Assembly: GCA_900169235.1 (NCBI GenBank)
Contig: FWCC01000300.1
Span: forward strand, 104,318 to 168,317
Source: Zarea fungicola
Lineage: Eukaryota; Ascomycota; Sordariomycetes; Hypocreales; Cordycipitaceae
DNA: 64,000 bases
Direction: 5' to 3'
A program made the position numbers and the translations under genes. Below, piece by piece: positions 1 to 10,753 of the stretch. The notes below the pieces were generated by a model. It saw nothing but the letters and a program-made list of their open reading frames with translations. It ran no database searches and was not told where the DNA came from. Positions within the stretch are counted from its first letter, which is position 1. Each line of letters opens with the position of its first letter.

Positions 1-2877
1 AAGGTAAATCTCTGAAACAGTCATTGAATTTTAACCTTAACCTTTTGCATGATTTTCGATTGGTGGATGAACTGTAGATGAATGTGCCTATGCTTCTCCT
101 AGGCTGATCTTAATATCCAGAGGGTTGAGGTGTAATCAATATGCGCTTCACATCTCTCAAAATGACAATCATAGTATTTCCACGCATAACCCCACCGAAG
201 CTCAGGACGCTTCTTAACGTGCCTATAGCCAATAATGCAGCGATGGTAGTGATTTGCCGATTTTGCTACTGCTTTCTACCCCCATAGTTACCCGTTTCTG
301 TTGTTAGTTCTTCGCCCCTCAACCGGCGAGTAATCTAGGCACGCAGTCACCCGAAGCCATACGTATATGGCTTTTCCTAGAGTGGTTGCCTAGCTAGGCA
401 TCATGTGTATAAGCCAGGATATCATATCTCTAGATAGATCTCTGTTCTTCGGATCTTATCAGGCAACTTTACCAGACTCGTGTGTCCCTTCTTACTGGTA
501 GTGTAAAGAAACGAGTCCCATGGAAGTTGCAGTTGCAGTCCATGCGTCTGTGCCGTGGCCATATGACCCTCTATCATACGTTTACCATCATCAAGCGTCC
601 TCGGACACAGACCAGCCCAAAGCTTTAACTTTCTATTGATCTCGTAGGTGCTCGAAGCGCAGTAAGAGGCTGGAGCTTGTGACGTGGCCGGGTCGGATTT
701 ATGCTCGCAAACACGACGGCTATATCATTGTGGCTGTATGGGGCAAGCGCGATTTTGCAAGCTTGCTCTCAGGTCGAATTGCCCACCGGTGGGATGATGT
801 CGTCATGTTCTCATGAGCCACGCAGTATGCGTTGGCCTGCGGCGGCGTGAATTGCCACGATTTTAGCGGGCACTTCCAACATATCACAACATGTATTCAA
901 TGATATAGTAGTGGACTCATAGTACCCCAGGCAAAGCTTTTTTCTCCTCGACGACTCGGGTGTAGGGTGGGATCGTCGCGTACCGACACATCTCCGATGG
1001 GTGGACCGAGAAAAGCGCAATAGAGTCCGTCATGCGCCAAGAACTCACTGATCATATCATTGCGGCAAAAAAAAAAATGAAAATGTGAAATCAAATTGGA
1101 CACAAAGTTATTGAGTTGCATTCGCGAAAGCCTGCAGCTATTTTTGACATTTTGGTGCAGTTGCCAGGTTGCAACGGCCTGTGCCGCCACCGGCTTTCGG
1201 ACGGGATCCGATGCGATCAAGGACGCGAACACGAGCGCCGGCAACTTTATAAGTAGCCCATTCCCGGCCTCTGGCGGCGGCAGGATCCGATGACCCCAAC
1301 GCAGGTACCGGGACAAGATGCGATTTCGAACGGGTCGAGACGAACTCGTGAGATGCGTGCAAATGCGAGAAACGAAGGGGTTGGCTGCCGAAAGTGATGA
1401 AAGAACGGAATTGACTCTGATGGGTGCGTGCACTGCCCCTGTGGAGAAGACGTAGAAACGAATACCTTCTTTCTGGAGGCTGCGACAGGGCATTGCCTCT
1501 CAGCTACTGTATCTGAAGCCTGCATCATGAGTGGCGTCTACTATGCTCTGATTCCGAGAGGCAACTGTCAAGACGCACCAGAATCTTGAGGCGCAAAACT
1601 CGTGAAGGAGGTGGTGAGGCAATAACCAATACTGCGGCAGCTTCTCAAGAGCCTCATTGCCAGGGTCTGCGTAGCTAATCCAATTCAAGACAAGGCTAGA
1701 CTTTAAACTGGAGCCACAACAGTTCTTTTTCTGGCGCAACCACCGATCTCAACCAGCTTATCGGCAAGAGGTTGCACCCCCCCTGTCGGCTCATCTGCAA
1801 ATGCTTGGGTACGAATACGGGCGGGTATGTGGCACACGATCTCGACTTGGAAACCGTTGTGGTTGAACGAAGCTGGTACCGAACCGCAACAGTGGGTTTC
1901 TGTATTGCATGCAGCTCCAGCCCCTTTTATTGAGGTCGAGAACATAATAATCAGCTCAGCGAATTTGTGGATGCTTTGTATCATCTCGTCAATAAGTCGG
2001 GGAGGATCTCAATTCCGGAAACAAAGGCGCGTTGGGGGTCGGTTGCCGGCAGGAGCGGTACGAAAAGTATTTAATGGAAGGATCCCCGTATGCAAGATGC
2101 GAGCGATTACGGCTCGGGCTCGGCTCTGTATGCGAGAACATGCGATGCGTTTACCGCGTCCACGGCAAACATAGCCCCTGTCTCTGACGGTAAATTGGAC
2201 ATTTGGTCGATGAGGCATAGATATGCTACCAACTACACGACAAGGGGACCGGGGTTGTCTTTGATGATGGTGGCGTTCGTTGTCTTGAAATTTGGTGAAA
2301 AGTTGCTCTATCTATGAACTTGGAGTCAACCCCAACAAAGGTTCAATAAAACTAATAAAACCTCATAGTTTTGAGTTGTATGTAACTTCGTGCGGCGAGC
2401 CAGAGCATTGATATTCATTGCCTTATATTGTTTGCTATGAAACTCATGGCTACTCTGTGTTGCAGGGACAGAGATTATTACCCGTCTATGAACCCTAGCT
2501 CGGCGCCGTCGTCAGTAAACCCACCAAAGTCTTCCTCACACCCGTGTTTCCCCCCAACCCTCCATCACCAACCCCACCGAAAAACTCGCGGCCCCTGGCA
2601 GAATCCGCTTTAACTGCCAATTTGGATTTTTTTTTTTTTCCTTTGCTGGCTCGTCTTCGCTGCTTGCTGGTCCTGGCTGCGAACTAATAAAGGGCGGTGA
2701 AAATCCTGTTGTGATGGCGCTGTCCCCTCCATCCTATCTCCACTGCTAGCTCAGTAGTACTCGACAATAATTACTTGCCCACGCCCCCCTTTACCTTTCT
2801 TTCCCTCTCCAATTGCCTCTTGTTATTCTAACTCTTTTATTTACTCACCTTTCAAACTCCCATATACATTCTTCAAG
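1..2877. other. Intergenic, no gene supported
   Basis: I see no reading frame here with recognisable protein character. The open frames between about 800 and 2300 are short, overlap on both strands and read as composition noise. The last 250 bases before the HMG-CoA synthase start are rich in T and C (for example around 2640 and 2780-2870), which fits the promoter and 5' leader of a highly expressed fungal gene. Confidence 0.6.
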
Positions 2878-4443
2878 ATGGCTGCTCGTCCTCAGAACAT
2901 TGGCATCAAGGCCATTGAAATTTACTTCCCCAGCCAGGTCCGTACTGCCCCTCCTCTCCCGACCAGACCCCTCCATGACCATCCTTTTGCTCCGTCGACA
3001 GTCTAAAACTAACCCGGCTGCCGCACAGTATGTCGAGCAAAGCGAGCTCGAGTCATTTGATGGTGTTGCCGCTGGCAAATACACTATTGGTCTCGGTCAG
3101 ACCAAGATGTCTTTCTGCGACGACCGCGAAGGTACGGCTTGCCCCTCCATGCTCCGCCACCGCTTCTTGCAAACATCCGCGCGTGTTCAGCAGAGCTCTC
3201 CATGCAGTAGAGCAAGTTAAGCTGATCCTTTCCAACTGTAGATATCTACTCCATGGCCTTGACTGCCACGTCGAACCTGATCAAGAAGTACAGCATCGAT
3301 GTCAACTCCGTTGGCCGCCTCGAGGTTGGCACTGAGACCATCCTGGACAAGTCCAAGTCGGTCAAGTCGGTCCTCATGCAGCTGTTTGGTGACAACACCA
3401 ACATTGAGGGTGTTGACACCATCAACGCCTGCTACGGTGGCACTAACGCCTTCTTCAACTCTGTCAACTGGGTTGAGTCCTCTGCCTGGGACGGCCGTGA
3501 CGCCATTGTCGTCGCTGGTGACATTGCACTTTACGCCAAAGGTGCCGCCCGCCCTACTGGCGGTGCCGGTGTCGTTGCCATGCTTGTCGGCCCCAATGCC
3601 CCCGTTGTTGCCGAGCCCGGTCTGCGTGGTACATTCATGCAGCATGCCTATGATTTCTACAAGCCTGACTTGACCTCCGAGTACCCTTACGTCGACGGCC
3701 ACTACTCCCTCACCTGCTACACCAAGGCGCTCGATGCCGCTTACGGTGACTACTGCAAGCGTGAGGCCAAGCAGCTGAACGGCAGTGCCGCTACCAACGG
3801 TGACGCTACCAAGACTGCTCTTGACCGCTTCGACTACATGGCTTTCCACGCACCCACCTGCAAGCTCGTCCAGAAGTCCTACGCCCGTCTCCTGTACCAC
3901 GACTTCATTGCCAACGCTGAGCTCCCCGCTTTCGCCGAGGTTGCTCCTGAGCTCCGCGATATGGACTACGAGAAGTCTCTGACCGACAAGGCCGTCGAGA
4001 AGACTTTTATGGGCCTCACCAAGAAGCGCTTCCAGGAGCGTGTTAACCCCGCCATCCAAGTTGCCACCCTGTGCGGTAACATGTACTGCGCCAGTGTCTG
4101 GGGTGGTCTCGCCAGTCTGCTGTCCCATGTTCCCAGCAAGGATCTTGATGGCAAGCGCATTGGTCTTTTCAGCTACGGCTCTGGTCTCGCTGCTTCTTTC
4201 ATGTCTTTCCGCGTTAACGGTAGCGTTGAGGCCATCTCCAAGGCCTTGGACATCCCCGCCAGACTTGAGGCCCGCCGCGCTGTCGCCCCCGCCACCTACG
4301 ACGAGATGTGCAACCTCCGCAAGCAGGCTCATCTCCAGAAGGACTACACTCCCAAAGGCGAGATCTCCACCATCGCCTCTGGCGCCTACTACCTAACCAA
4401 GGTCGACGACATGTTCAAGCGTGAATATGCTGTCCAGGCTTAA
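2878..4443 (+). CDS. ERG13: Hydroxymethylglutaryl-CoA synthase (ERG13)
   Basis: This enzyme condenses acetyl-CoA with acetoacetyl-CoA to HMG-CoA, the step before HMG-CoA reductase in the mevalonate/ergosterol route. Exons are 2878-2937, 3029-3131 and 3242-4443. Intron 1 starts GTCCGT and ends CACAG; intron 2 starts GTACGG and ends TGTAG. The joined product is 454 aa, close to the usual fungal length of about 460. The N-terminus reads [20 protein letters not shown]. The nucleophilic cysteine sits in the family motif [13 protein letters not shown] (about C118), and the GYGSGL-like stretch [11 protein letters not shown] lies near the C-terminus. Codon use is strongly biased to C-ending codons, as in highly expressed genes, which also creates a long antisense open frame. 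It is convergent with the sterol-reductase-like gene downstream. Confidence 0.97.
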
Positions 4444-4889
4444 ACGATATACATGGTTGATGGTAATAGAATAATTGCAATGCAAACTCGCTACACGACG
4501 AAAGCAGACGGAAGCAGTGGAATTGAAAAGAAACGTTATGACTTTTTTGCTAATAGACTAGCTGGCGCGAAGGAAATGAGGACAAACTAATCGCACCGAT
4601 GGAGGAGGAGATGGGATCTCTGGGCTTCGGTTGCACAATGTATATATTTTTGGGGTCCACAACCTGCGCAGGCGATATAAACTTTGGGATAAAATGTATC
4701 CAAAAACGGCCACAGGCCACAGTCAATTGACTCTCTATTAAGAAAAGATGCTTCCTGGTTCCTTTGTGTGATGGGCAATCGCTCTAGCGCTAAATATGCC
4801 ATGGGGATTAATATTATACAGCAGACATCCTAAATTACACGACTGTTACAAGAACCCGCGAGGCTGTGTTGTTTGCGCCAAGTCGTCCT
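4444..4889. other. Convergent intergenic spacer
   Basis: This holds the 3' ends of ERG13 and of the FAD oxidoreductase on the opposite strand. No coding signal is visible. AT-rich stretches such as those near 4630-4660 could serve polyadenylation. Confidence 0.5.
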
Positions 4890-6497
4890 CTAGCTCTTCT
4901 CCTTGTACTTCCACTCCGCCCTCCTGTGCAGGTGATAGTCACCGCTCTGGATGGCCTTCCATATACCGTACAGGCCACCAACGGGCCACTTGCCCTTGAA
5001 GGACTGGCGCGTCTCCTGCCTCTTGCGGCGGTTGGCCTCGACATCAATCTTGACCTTGTCGTAGACAGTTGGCAGCGTGGTGGCGCTGTACTTTTCTCGC
5101 AGCGCCGTGTACCACGGCTTATCGTAAATGCTCCAGAACTTCTCCTCGGGGTAGTACGTGTGCGCGTATAGCCACTTGCGGCCGCCGAGCTCCTGCAGCT
5201 TGGTCTCGAGGTCAATGTTCTTGTCGACAAACTCTTCAAAATCAGACGGACCCCATCCCCAAACGCCAATGTTGAGCATGGGCGCTGGCTGGACGTCCGG
5301 TGCGGAAGCCGGGGTCGAGGCGGCTGTTGTGCCGGTCGGCTCGGTGATGCCCGTGTGCGGGTGAAAGGTGGGCTGCTGCGTGGGCTTGAGCGGGCAGAGC
5401 CAGAGCGGCCAGATGCCAAACTTGTCGGCCGTGTAGTCGACAAACTTGTCGGCGGTGGTGTAGGGCAGGGCGAGGTCCTGGACGACGAAGCGCGCCGACT
5501 CGCCGCTGGCGTGGAGTGCGCGGTACATCATGCGCGTGTGGATGAAGTCGTCGAGGAACCAGCGCGTCCACTTGTTGAAGGGCACGAGCTTGAAGTAGGT
5601 CCAGCCCTGGGCGCCGACCCAGAACCCGGCGCGGTCGTAGCGGAAGAGGTACTCGGCGAGCGGCACATAGTCCACGTACGAGGTCTTTGCGGCGGCGGTG
5701 CCATCGTTGGATGATGTTGATAATGATGCACCCACGGTGGCGGGCGATGGGAGAGCCTTTGTGCGGTCGCGTGCGTGCAGGTAGAACCAGGGGTCCAGGG
5801 CACGGCTAAACGTCTGCGGCTTGCGGTCGGCGGGGATCTCGTCCGTCATGCGGCCTGTGACGATGACGCCGTGGTCCTTGGAGAAGAGAATGCCGTCGAC
5901 GTAGTCGTTTGCCGGGTTCTCCGTCTCGGCACGCACCTTGGCGACGGCCTCGGCGACGGAGCTCGTGCGGTGGTACGTCGTCTGCACATATTTCCTGGCC
6001 TCCACAAGCTGCAGCTCCATGAGCGTCGTTACCCCCAGCGTGCCCACAGCGCCAGCCGCACCGCGGAAAAGATCCGCACGCTCCTCGCGCGATGCCCGTA
6101 CAACGTCGCCATTGCCCAGAACCATTTCGACATAGTTGATTGTGTCGTCAAAGAAGCCGTGGCGGAATGAGGAGCTCTCGCCCGCGGTGCCCGCGTATCC
6201 GCCGCCGGCCGTGATGCCGGGGAACTCCATGACGACGGGGGGGACGAGGCCGTGCGGTAGCGTCGCCTCAACGAGGCGGTCCATTGGGACATTTGGCTCG
6301 ACAAGGGCGGTACGGGTGGCTCGGTCGACAGAGAGGACGTTTTTGAGGGAGCTGATGTCGACAATGCCGGCGGATTGGCCGGGACGGGGCCGCGTGCTGT
6401 TTGTCGAGCCGTGGAAAATGCGGTAGGCCTCACGTTTGTCAAAGTAGCCGCGGACGGCGGCCGCGATCTTGGTCACGGCCTGCTTGTGGCGCTCCAT
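4890..6497 (-). CDS. FAD-linked oxidoreductase, Delta24-sterol reductase (DHCR24)-like
   Basis: The predicted protein (535 aa from the start at 6497) is an FAD-binding type-4 (PCMH) oxidoreductase resembling 24-dehydrocholesterol reductase. Near the N-terminus it has GSTNSTRPRPG, then the flavin-domain stretches LVEPNVPMDRLVEATL and GLVPPVVMEFPGITAGGGYAG (about residues 70-130), followed by a DHCR24-type C-terminal part with KWLYAHTYYPEEKFW. It appears to be a single exon. An in-frame ATG at 6656 would add 53 residues. I prefer 6497 because the peptide MERHKQAVTKIA matches where the domain starts, and the upstream extension looks like leader sequence. Family members reduce the C24 double bond of sterols with NADPH; substrate here is inferred. 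Its neighbour ERG13 works in the same wider pathway. Confidence 0.85.
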   Translation of the reverse strand: MERHKQAVTKIAAAVRGYFDKREAYRIFHGSTNSTRPRPGQSAGIVDISSLKNVLSVDRATRTALVEPNVPMDRLVEATLPHGLVPPVVMEFPGITAGGGYAGTAGESSSFRHGFFDDTINYVEMVLGNGDVVRASREERADLFRGAAGAVGTLGVTTLMELQLVEARKYVQTTYHRTSSVAEAVAKVRAETENPANDYVDGILFSKDHGVIVTGRMTDEIPADRKPQTFSRALDPWFYLHARDRTKALPSPATVGASLSTSSNDGTAAAKTSYVDYVPLAEYLFRYDRAGFWVGAQGWTYFKLVPFNKWTRWFLDDFIHTRMMYRALHASGESARFVVQDLALPYTTADKFVDYTADKFGIWPLWLCPLKPTQQPTFHPHTGITEPTGTTAASTPASAPDVQPAPMLNIGVWGWGPSDFEEFVDKNIDLETKLQELGGRKWLYAHTYYPEEKFWSIYDKPWYTALREKYSATTLPTVYDKVKIDVEANRRKRQETRQSFKGKWPVGGLYGIWKAIQSGDYHLHRRAEWKYKEKS

Positions 6498-6926
6498 TGT
6501 TAAGTGGTGATATTCTGGGTAGGAGAACCGGCCCTGCGGAACCCAATGGATGAGTGTCGAGGTGATGGGAGATGTGCAAGATTGGACGAAGCTGCTGGAG
6601 GTTAGGCCATTTTTTGGGCCTAGTAAGCTCCGTAGCCGGTGGTGGAGCTCTGCCAAGCTTCAAGCTTGTGATGATGCATCTTCATACTGGCAACCTTTAA
6701 AAGCGCTGTTTGATTTTTCTTGTCCAAAATTAGCTGAAGAATTTTTTTATTTTTAAAGTACAGTAAATTTCGGGCTAACAAAAAAGAAAAAGAAATATGC
6801 ATGGGGCAGCATGTCATGTCTATAAAACCAAGCGCAGTCTATTTAAAGCAGTCATCAGTAAATCGGACAAGCACCCTCTCCTCCCTATCCTTGCCCAACA
6901 CAATTTGTCAGTAAAAACTGTGTATT
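6498..6926. other. Intergenic spacer, AT-rich
   Basis: Upstream region of the FAD oxidoreductase and downstream region of the hydrolase; both genes are on the minus strand. It includes an A/T-rich run around 6715-6800. No gene is seen. Confidence 0.5.
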
Positions 6927-8488
6927 TTATAGTCGCGGTAGAACCTTGAACGGCGACTTTTGGGACTCAAAGATGGCCCTCGCCTCATCATCGCTCATAT
7001 CCACCAACTGCTCAAACGCAACCTCTTCCTCCAGCAGCGTTTTGGCTTTGATACGCATCGCTCTAGCCTTGATATCGGTCGGTCCGTCAATACACCTCTT
7101 AATGAAGCCGGACCACCCATTCCAGCAGTGCTCTGCCGTTGCCGTCTTGGGCATAATCAGGGCAAAGCAGTGCGGCATTGCCTCGTAGTCGTTAAAAACA
7201 AGCGGCACACCCGCCTTTGTCGCCAACCGCCGCGCAAAAATACGTGACTCGGTGCCCAGATGCTCCCACCCTGTGCAAATATAAATAGGTGGCGATCCGG
7301 CCCAGTCTTCCGCCTGTGTGCTGAGCACAGATACCAGCGGATGTGCGACAAGATGGTCTTCGGCGTAAAAGTTGTGACGCGGGGGGTTGGCTGGCCAGAT
7401 GTGATCTGGGCGTGTCTCGGTCATCCAGCCTGTTTCGGGAACAGGTACAGACGTAACGTCGTACTTGAGTGGCCTGTCACCGCCGTAAGGGATGAGGCTG
7501 TGAGTGACATCAAGCCATGGAGAGTTACAGGCAGCCCCGGCAGGGAGCGGGATGTCGCGCTCTTGACCGTGCCACGCAACACGAACATTTTTGCGTCGCA
7601 GCTCTAGCAGGAGCTGCAGAAGTGACAGTACCAAGTTTCCGCCAGCGCTATGGCCAAGTGGTGTTAGTCATGGATCCTTTACGTTTCTGTGACTTGGAAA
7701 ACGAGTACATACCTGTCACCACTCAAGACAATGTGTTCCGGCTTTACCGGCTCGTGATATGCGTCAGAGGGAGGGTATAGGAGAGTCAAGTAAGAGACAA
7801 ATGCATCCACGAGCGCTGCTGGAAAGACTGCCTGTGGAGATAGACGATATCGTACAGAATAGCCTCGTCCTCCACTGCGCTTGCATAGTTGCTTTAGAAA
7901 TGGTCGATGTGATTTAGGATCGAGCATCATGTACCCGCCCCCATGCAGGTATAAAATCGTCGTCGGCTCTGTGACATCTTTCATCATCTCGCTATACCGC
8001 TCTTTCTCTGAGATGGCTGGCAGCCCGGGTTCTTGTGGTCCATCTGGTCTATACGCCGTCCACTCGGCCTCGACAGGCACATAATCGGGGGTCGTCGTAA
8101 GGCGTGCCGCATCCGCATCCAGACGAACAATGCTGTGAATAGCACCCATTACTGCCTCAACTGCACCAATCTCTGGTGGCGGCAGCGACGTGTACTTGCT
8201 GATCCATGTCTTGCTGGGGATATTCCTAGGTCGCAGTGTCATGGCCTGGAGCTCTGCAATTGACACAGGCCCGTCCTGTCCAGAAAAGAAGGACTGTCCG
8301 ACGCCAACGATGAGGCGCGTCCGTAGGTCGACGTGCTGCGACTGCTCGGACCAGCCGAGGGCATGCTGCGTTGCGACCCAGGCTGCCAGTGGGATGCGTC
8401 GTACAGCGTTCCATGCATACTTGGACTTTGCGGATTGAATCAGTTCCGCTGTGACTTTCGGATCTGTGTTGGCCTGAGTGACCATCAT
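6927..8488 (-). CDS. Alpha/beta hydrolase (hormone-sensitive-lipase-like)
   Basis: Two exons, 7713-8488 and 6927-7647, flank a 65-nt intron (GTATGT...ATAG) that splits the serine codon of the nucleophile elbow. The joined motif is LSGDSAGGNL, with the oxyanion-hole motif LYLHGGGYM upstream and a histidine near the C-terminus (AMPHCFAL). These mark the alpha/beta-hydrolase fold-3 (HSL/carboxylesterase) family, which hydrolyses ester or amide bonds in small lipophilic substrates. The actual substrate cannot be told. With the start at 8488 the product is 498 aa. An in-frame ATG at 8632 would add 48 residues, but that stretch is AT-rich and contains a TATATA sequence near 8565, so I treat it as leader or promoter. 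Start choice is uncertain; the family call is firm. Confidence 0.85.
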
Positions 8489-8632
8489 TGGAGCTGACCT
8501 CTGGAAGAAACGCTGACTTGCGACACCGTTTATAATGCCATACACCCGACTACAGCCAGCGCTATATATGGAACTTTGATCTGTAAAGATGACTTGAGGA
8601 TTTAATGCATATAGAGAAACTATAGTAGACAA

Positions 8633-8989
8633 GTTTGAGAGGCAAGAAAAAGGTTATATGGAGGTATAAGGGGGGTGGCATTCGTCTACAAATGAGCACA
8701 CCCCCTCAATAAGTCGCCGTTAGCGCTAATAATGCGACTGTACCTCGGCTCAATGATTCAAGCAAGACAGAACAGGCACTTCTGCTGCAAGTTGATTTAA
8801 ACAGCTTCTTTACATTAAACCGGTGGACTAGTAGTTTCATAGATGTAGTCATTTCTTTAATCAAAAAAACAATATTCATCCCTGTATTTAACCAAACAAA
8901 CAGCAGAACAAGTACCTGATTTGCCATGTTTCCAAGTTTCGCCCCGATAATTTTTTATTGTACAAAGCCCAACGCATCCTCCTCTGCGC
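8633..8989. other. Intergenic spacer
   Basis: This lies between the hydrolase 5' side and the PEX14 3' end. It is AT-rich around 8790-8960 with no coding character. Confidence 0.45.
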
Positions 8990-10218
8990 TCATGAGCTGC
9001 TAGAAGCACCCTCAGCAGCATTGCTTCCGCTCGCGGCAGAGGAAGCTCCGGCACTGTCCTTGTTAGCCATGGCCATTTGCCAGGCAGGAATAGAGGCCTT
9101 GCCAGAGCCCTTGTTAAAGGGGCTCTGGGAGAGCGTCCTGGGAGGCTCGGCGGCCTTGACAGGCTCGGCAGCAGTTTCACTGCTCGCAGCCTCAGTGCTG
9201 GTAGCGGCAGGATCGGTGACAGTCGCAGGCTTGGGAACGACAGCGGCTGGGGCGGGCGATGCAGGGGCAGGGGTGGTCGAGGCATTGTGTCTTGAATAGC
9301 TGTTTGTTGAGGCAGCATTGGTGCTCGTCATGCGCTGGGTGACCAGAGTTTTGAGGCTGGTCAGCTCAGTGTTAATCTCGTACAGGCGGTTGTCAGCCTG
9401 CGTTTTCTGGCTCTCCATTGCCTTGGGAATGGCGTCCTTGAGACCCTGGATATCTTCGCGGATGCGCTGCGCATCATCGTCTCGCCGTCGGTTTGCCGTT
9501 TTGAGATCTGACATTACTGTCTCAAGCTCCGCAAGGGCAGCATCGAGCTTCTCCGTTCTTTTCTGCTCAGTCTGCTTAAGCTCTTCGGTGTCCTTGGCTA
9601 ACTGCTCCACGAGGGTAAATGCTCGCTCAAACTGGTCTTCAATGGACTTCTTGTCCTGCTCCAGCTTTTCGGGCGTAGGGGGAGCGACAAGCGGGTATAC
9701 GTAGCGCTGTGATTTGTGTAAGTTGCTATAATGAATGCCAGACGAAGTGCACTTGCGCTGACCTTGCCAAGGGAGTAGAGTCCGTAGCTGACACCACCAA
9801 CCACAGTGGCCATGATGAACCAATCCCGCCAGTCACGTCTCGGAGGGGGCTGTGGCTGCCATGCCTGCTGTGCGTAGGGTTGATAGTATGGCTGGGAAGG
9901 GCCTTGCTGCGGATAAGGCGCTTGAGGGGCGGGCGACGCAACGCCGCTGGATCTAGCCAAGGCGTGATCGATTTCCTCTTGAGTTAGGTTTTTTGATCGC
10001 AAGAAGGAGATTCTGTTTTCAACACTCGATGAAGAGACATTGGGGTCATGCAGGACTGTTTCCGTGTTAGCAATCTTGAATCGCACGGACGGGCTGGGGA
10101 ATCATCAAACGCACACTGGACCTGTCAAGAAAGTTCTGTCAGCCAAATATCATCAAGACAGGACGCACAAGAGAATAAAACTTACCGCAGAGGCGACAAG
10201 GTCCTCGCGAATCGCCAT
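8990..10218 (-). CDS. PEX14: Peroxisomal membrane docking protein PEX14
   Basis: Pex14 is part of the docking complex on the peroxisomal membrane that receives Pex5- and Pex7-bound cargo. Exons, in order, are 10186-10218, 10115-10121, 9763-10055 and 8990-9706, giving 349 aa. The second exon is only 7 nt (GTCCAGT). It is required to join MAIREDLVASA to FLHDPNVSSSSVENR and restore the conserved N-terminal Pex14 domain (VQFLHDP). The flanking introns are 64 and 59 nt with GTAAGT and GTGCGT donors and GCTGAC and GCTAAC branch-like sites. After the N-domain come a proline/glutamine-rich linker, a hydrophobic segment (WFIMATVVGGVSYGLYSLGK), a coiled coil (about residues 120-210) and a low-complexity Ser/Ala/Pro tail. 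It is divergent from NDC80. Confidence 0.95.
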
Positions 10219-10753
10219 GGCTGCTCAGTATCTCAAGCCGGTTCCTTGACAGTCGAGCTTGGCGGATTGAAGCTGCGTTGGCGAAAGAGAAACCGAAGCT
10301 GGGGATGACGGACGGGAGCGTGCTGTGTTCGGCAACTGTGGAGCCACTGTCGTGACGCCGACGGACTCTGCCGAGGTAGCTCTTCTGAACATGACAGACT
10401 TGCCAACTGACGACTGGTAGCAAAATGCTGCTGGCTGGTGGCTGTGCACTGCACTGAGTGGAGTGGTTGCTTTAGGTGGGGCTGAGAACCAGCCACATCA
10501 CGTGCTGTCGTGGCGCAAACTGCGTTGTGTCTCCCTGCTAGGACCATCGCCCACCAATCACGGCGCGCAACGATAGATTTGTTTACTTTCCGACCTAGCA
10601 ACAATTCATGCATCCACGACTGTGCTCCTACTTTGAACACGCCTTTGGCTCACTTGCGGTAAAGAATTTATAGCTCTCGTGCGGTCGGAGGCTTAGGATA
10701 CTTCTGTCACTCCGCAGAGAACCTCATACTGCTTTTGCGCCAATCCTTTTAAC
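10219..10753. promoter_or_regulatory. Shared divergent promoter region, PEX14 / NDC80
   Basis: This 535-bp region separates two start codons facing away from each other, so it must hold both promoters. It contains a CACGTG palindrome at 10499-10504 and a CCAAT box at 10554-10558. Assigning either motif to one of the two genes is inference. Confidence 0.55.
10499..10504. promoter_or_regulatory. CACGTG E-box-like palindrome
   Basis: A perfect CACGTG hexamer in the PEX14/NDC80 intergenic region. This is the core recognised by basic helix-loop-helix factors such as Cbf1. Function here is not shown. Confidence 0.3.

Noticed and set aside
897..1493. 198-codon minus-strand frame near the left end
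   Set aside because: No motif, mixed composition, overlapped by several equally long frames on both strands, and no splice or promoter support.
3217..4332. 371-codon antisense open frame over ERG13
   Set aside because: It is rich in Val, Gly and Leu with no motif and lies exactly over the strongly codon-biased ERG13 exon. C-ending codons on the sense strand remove antisense stops, so this is a shadow.
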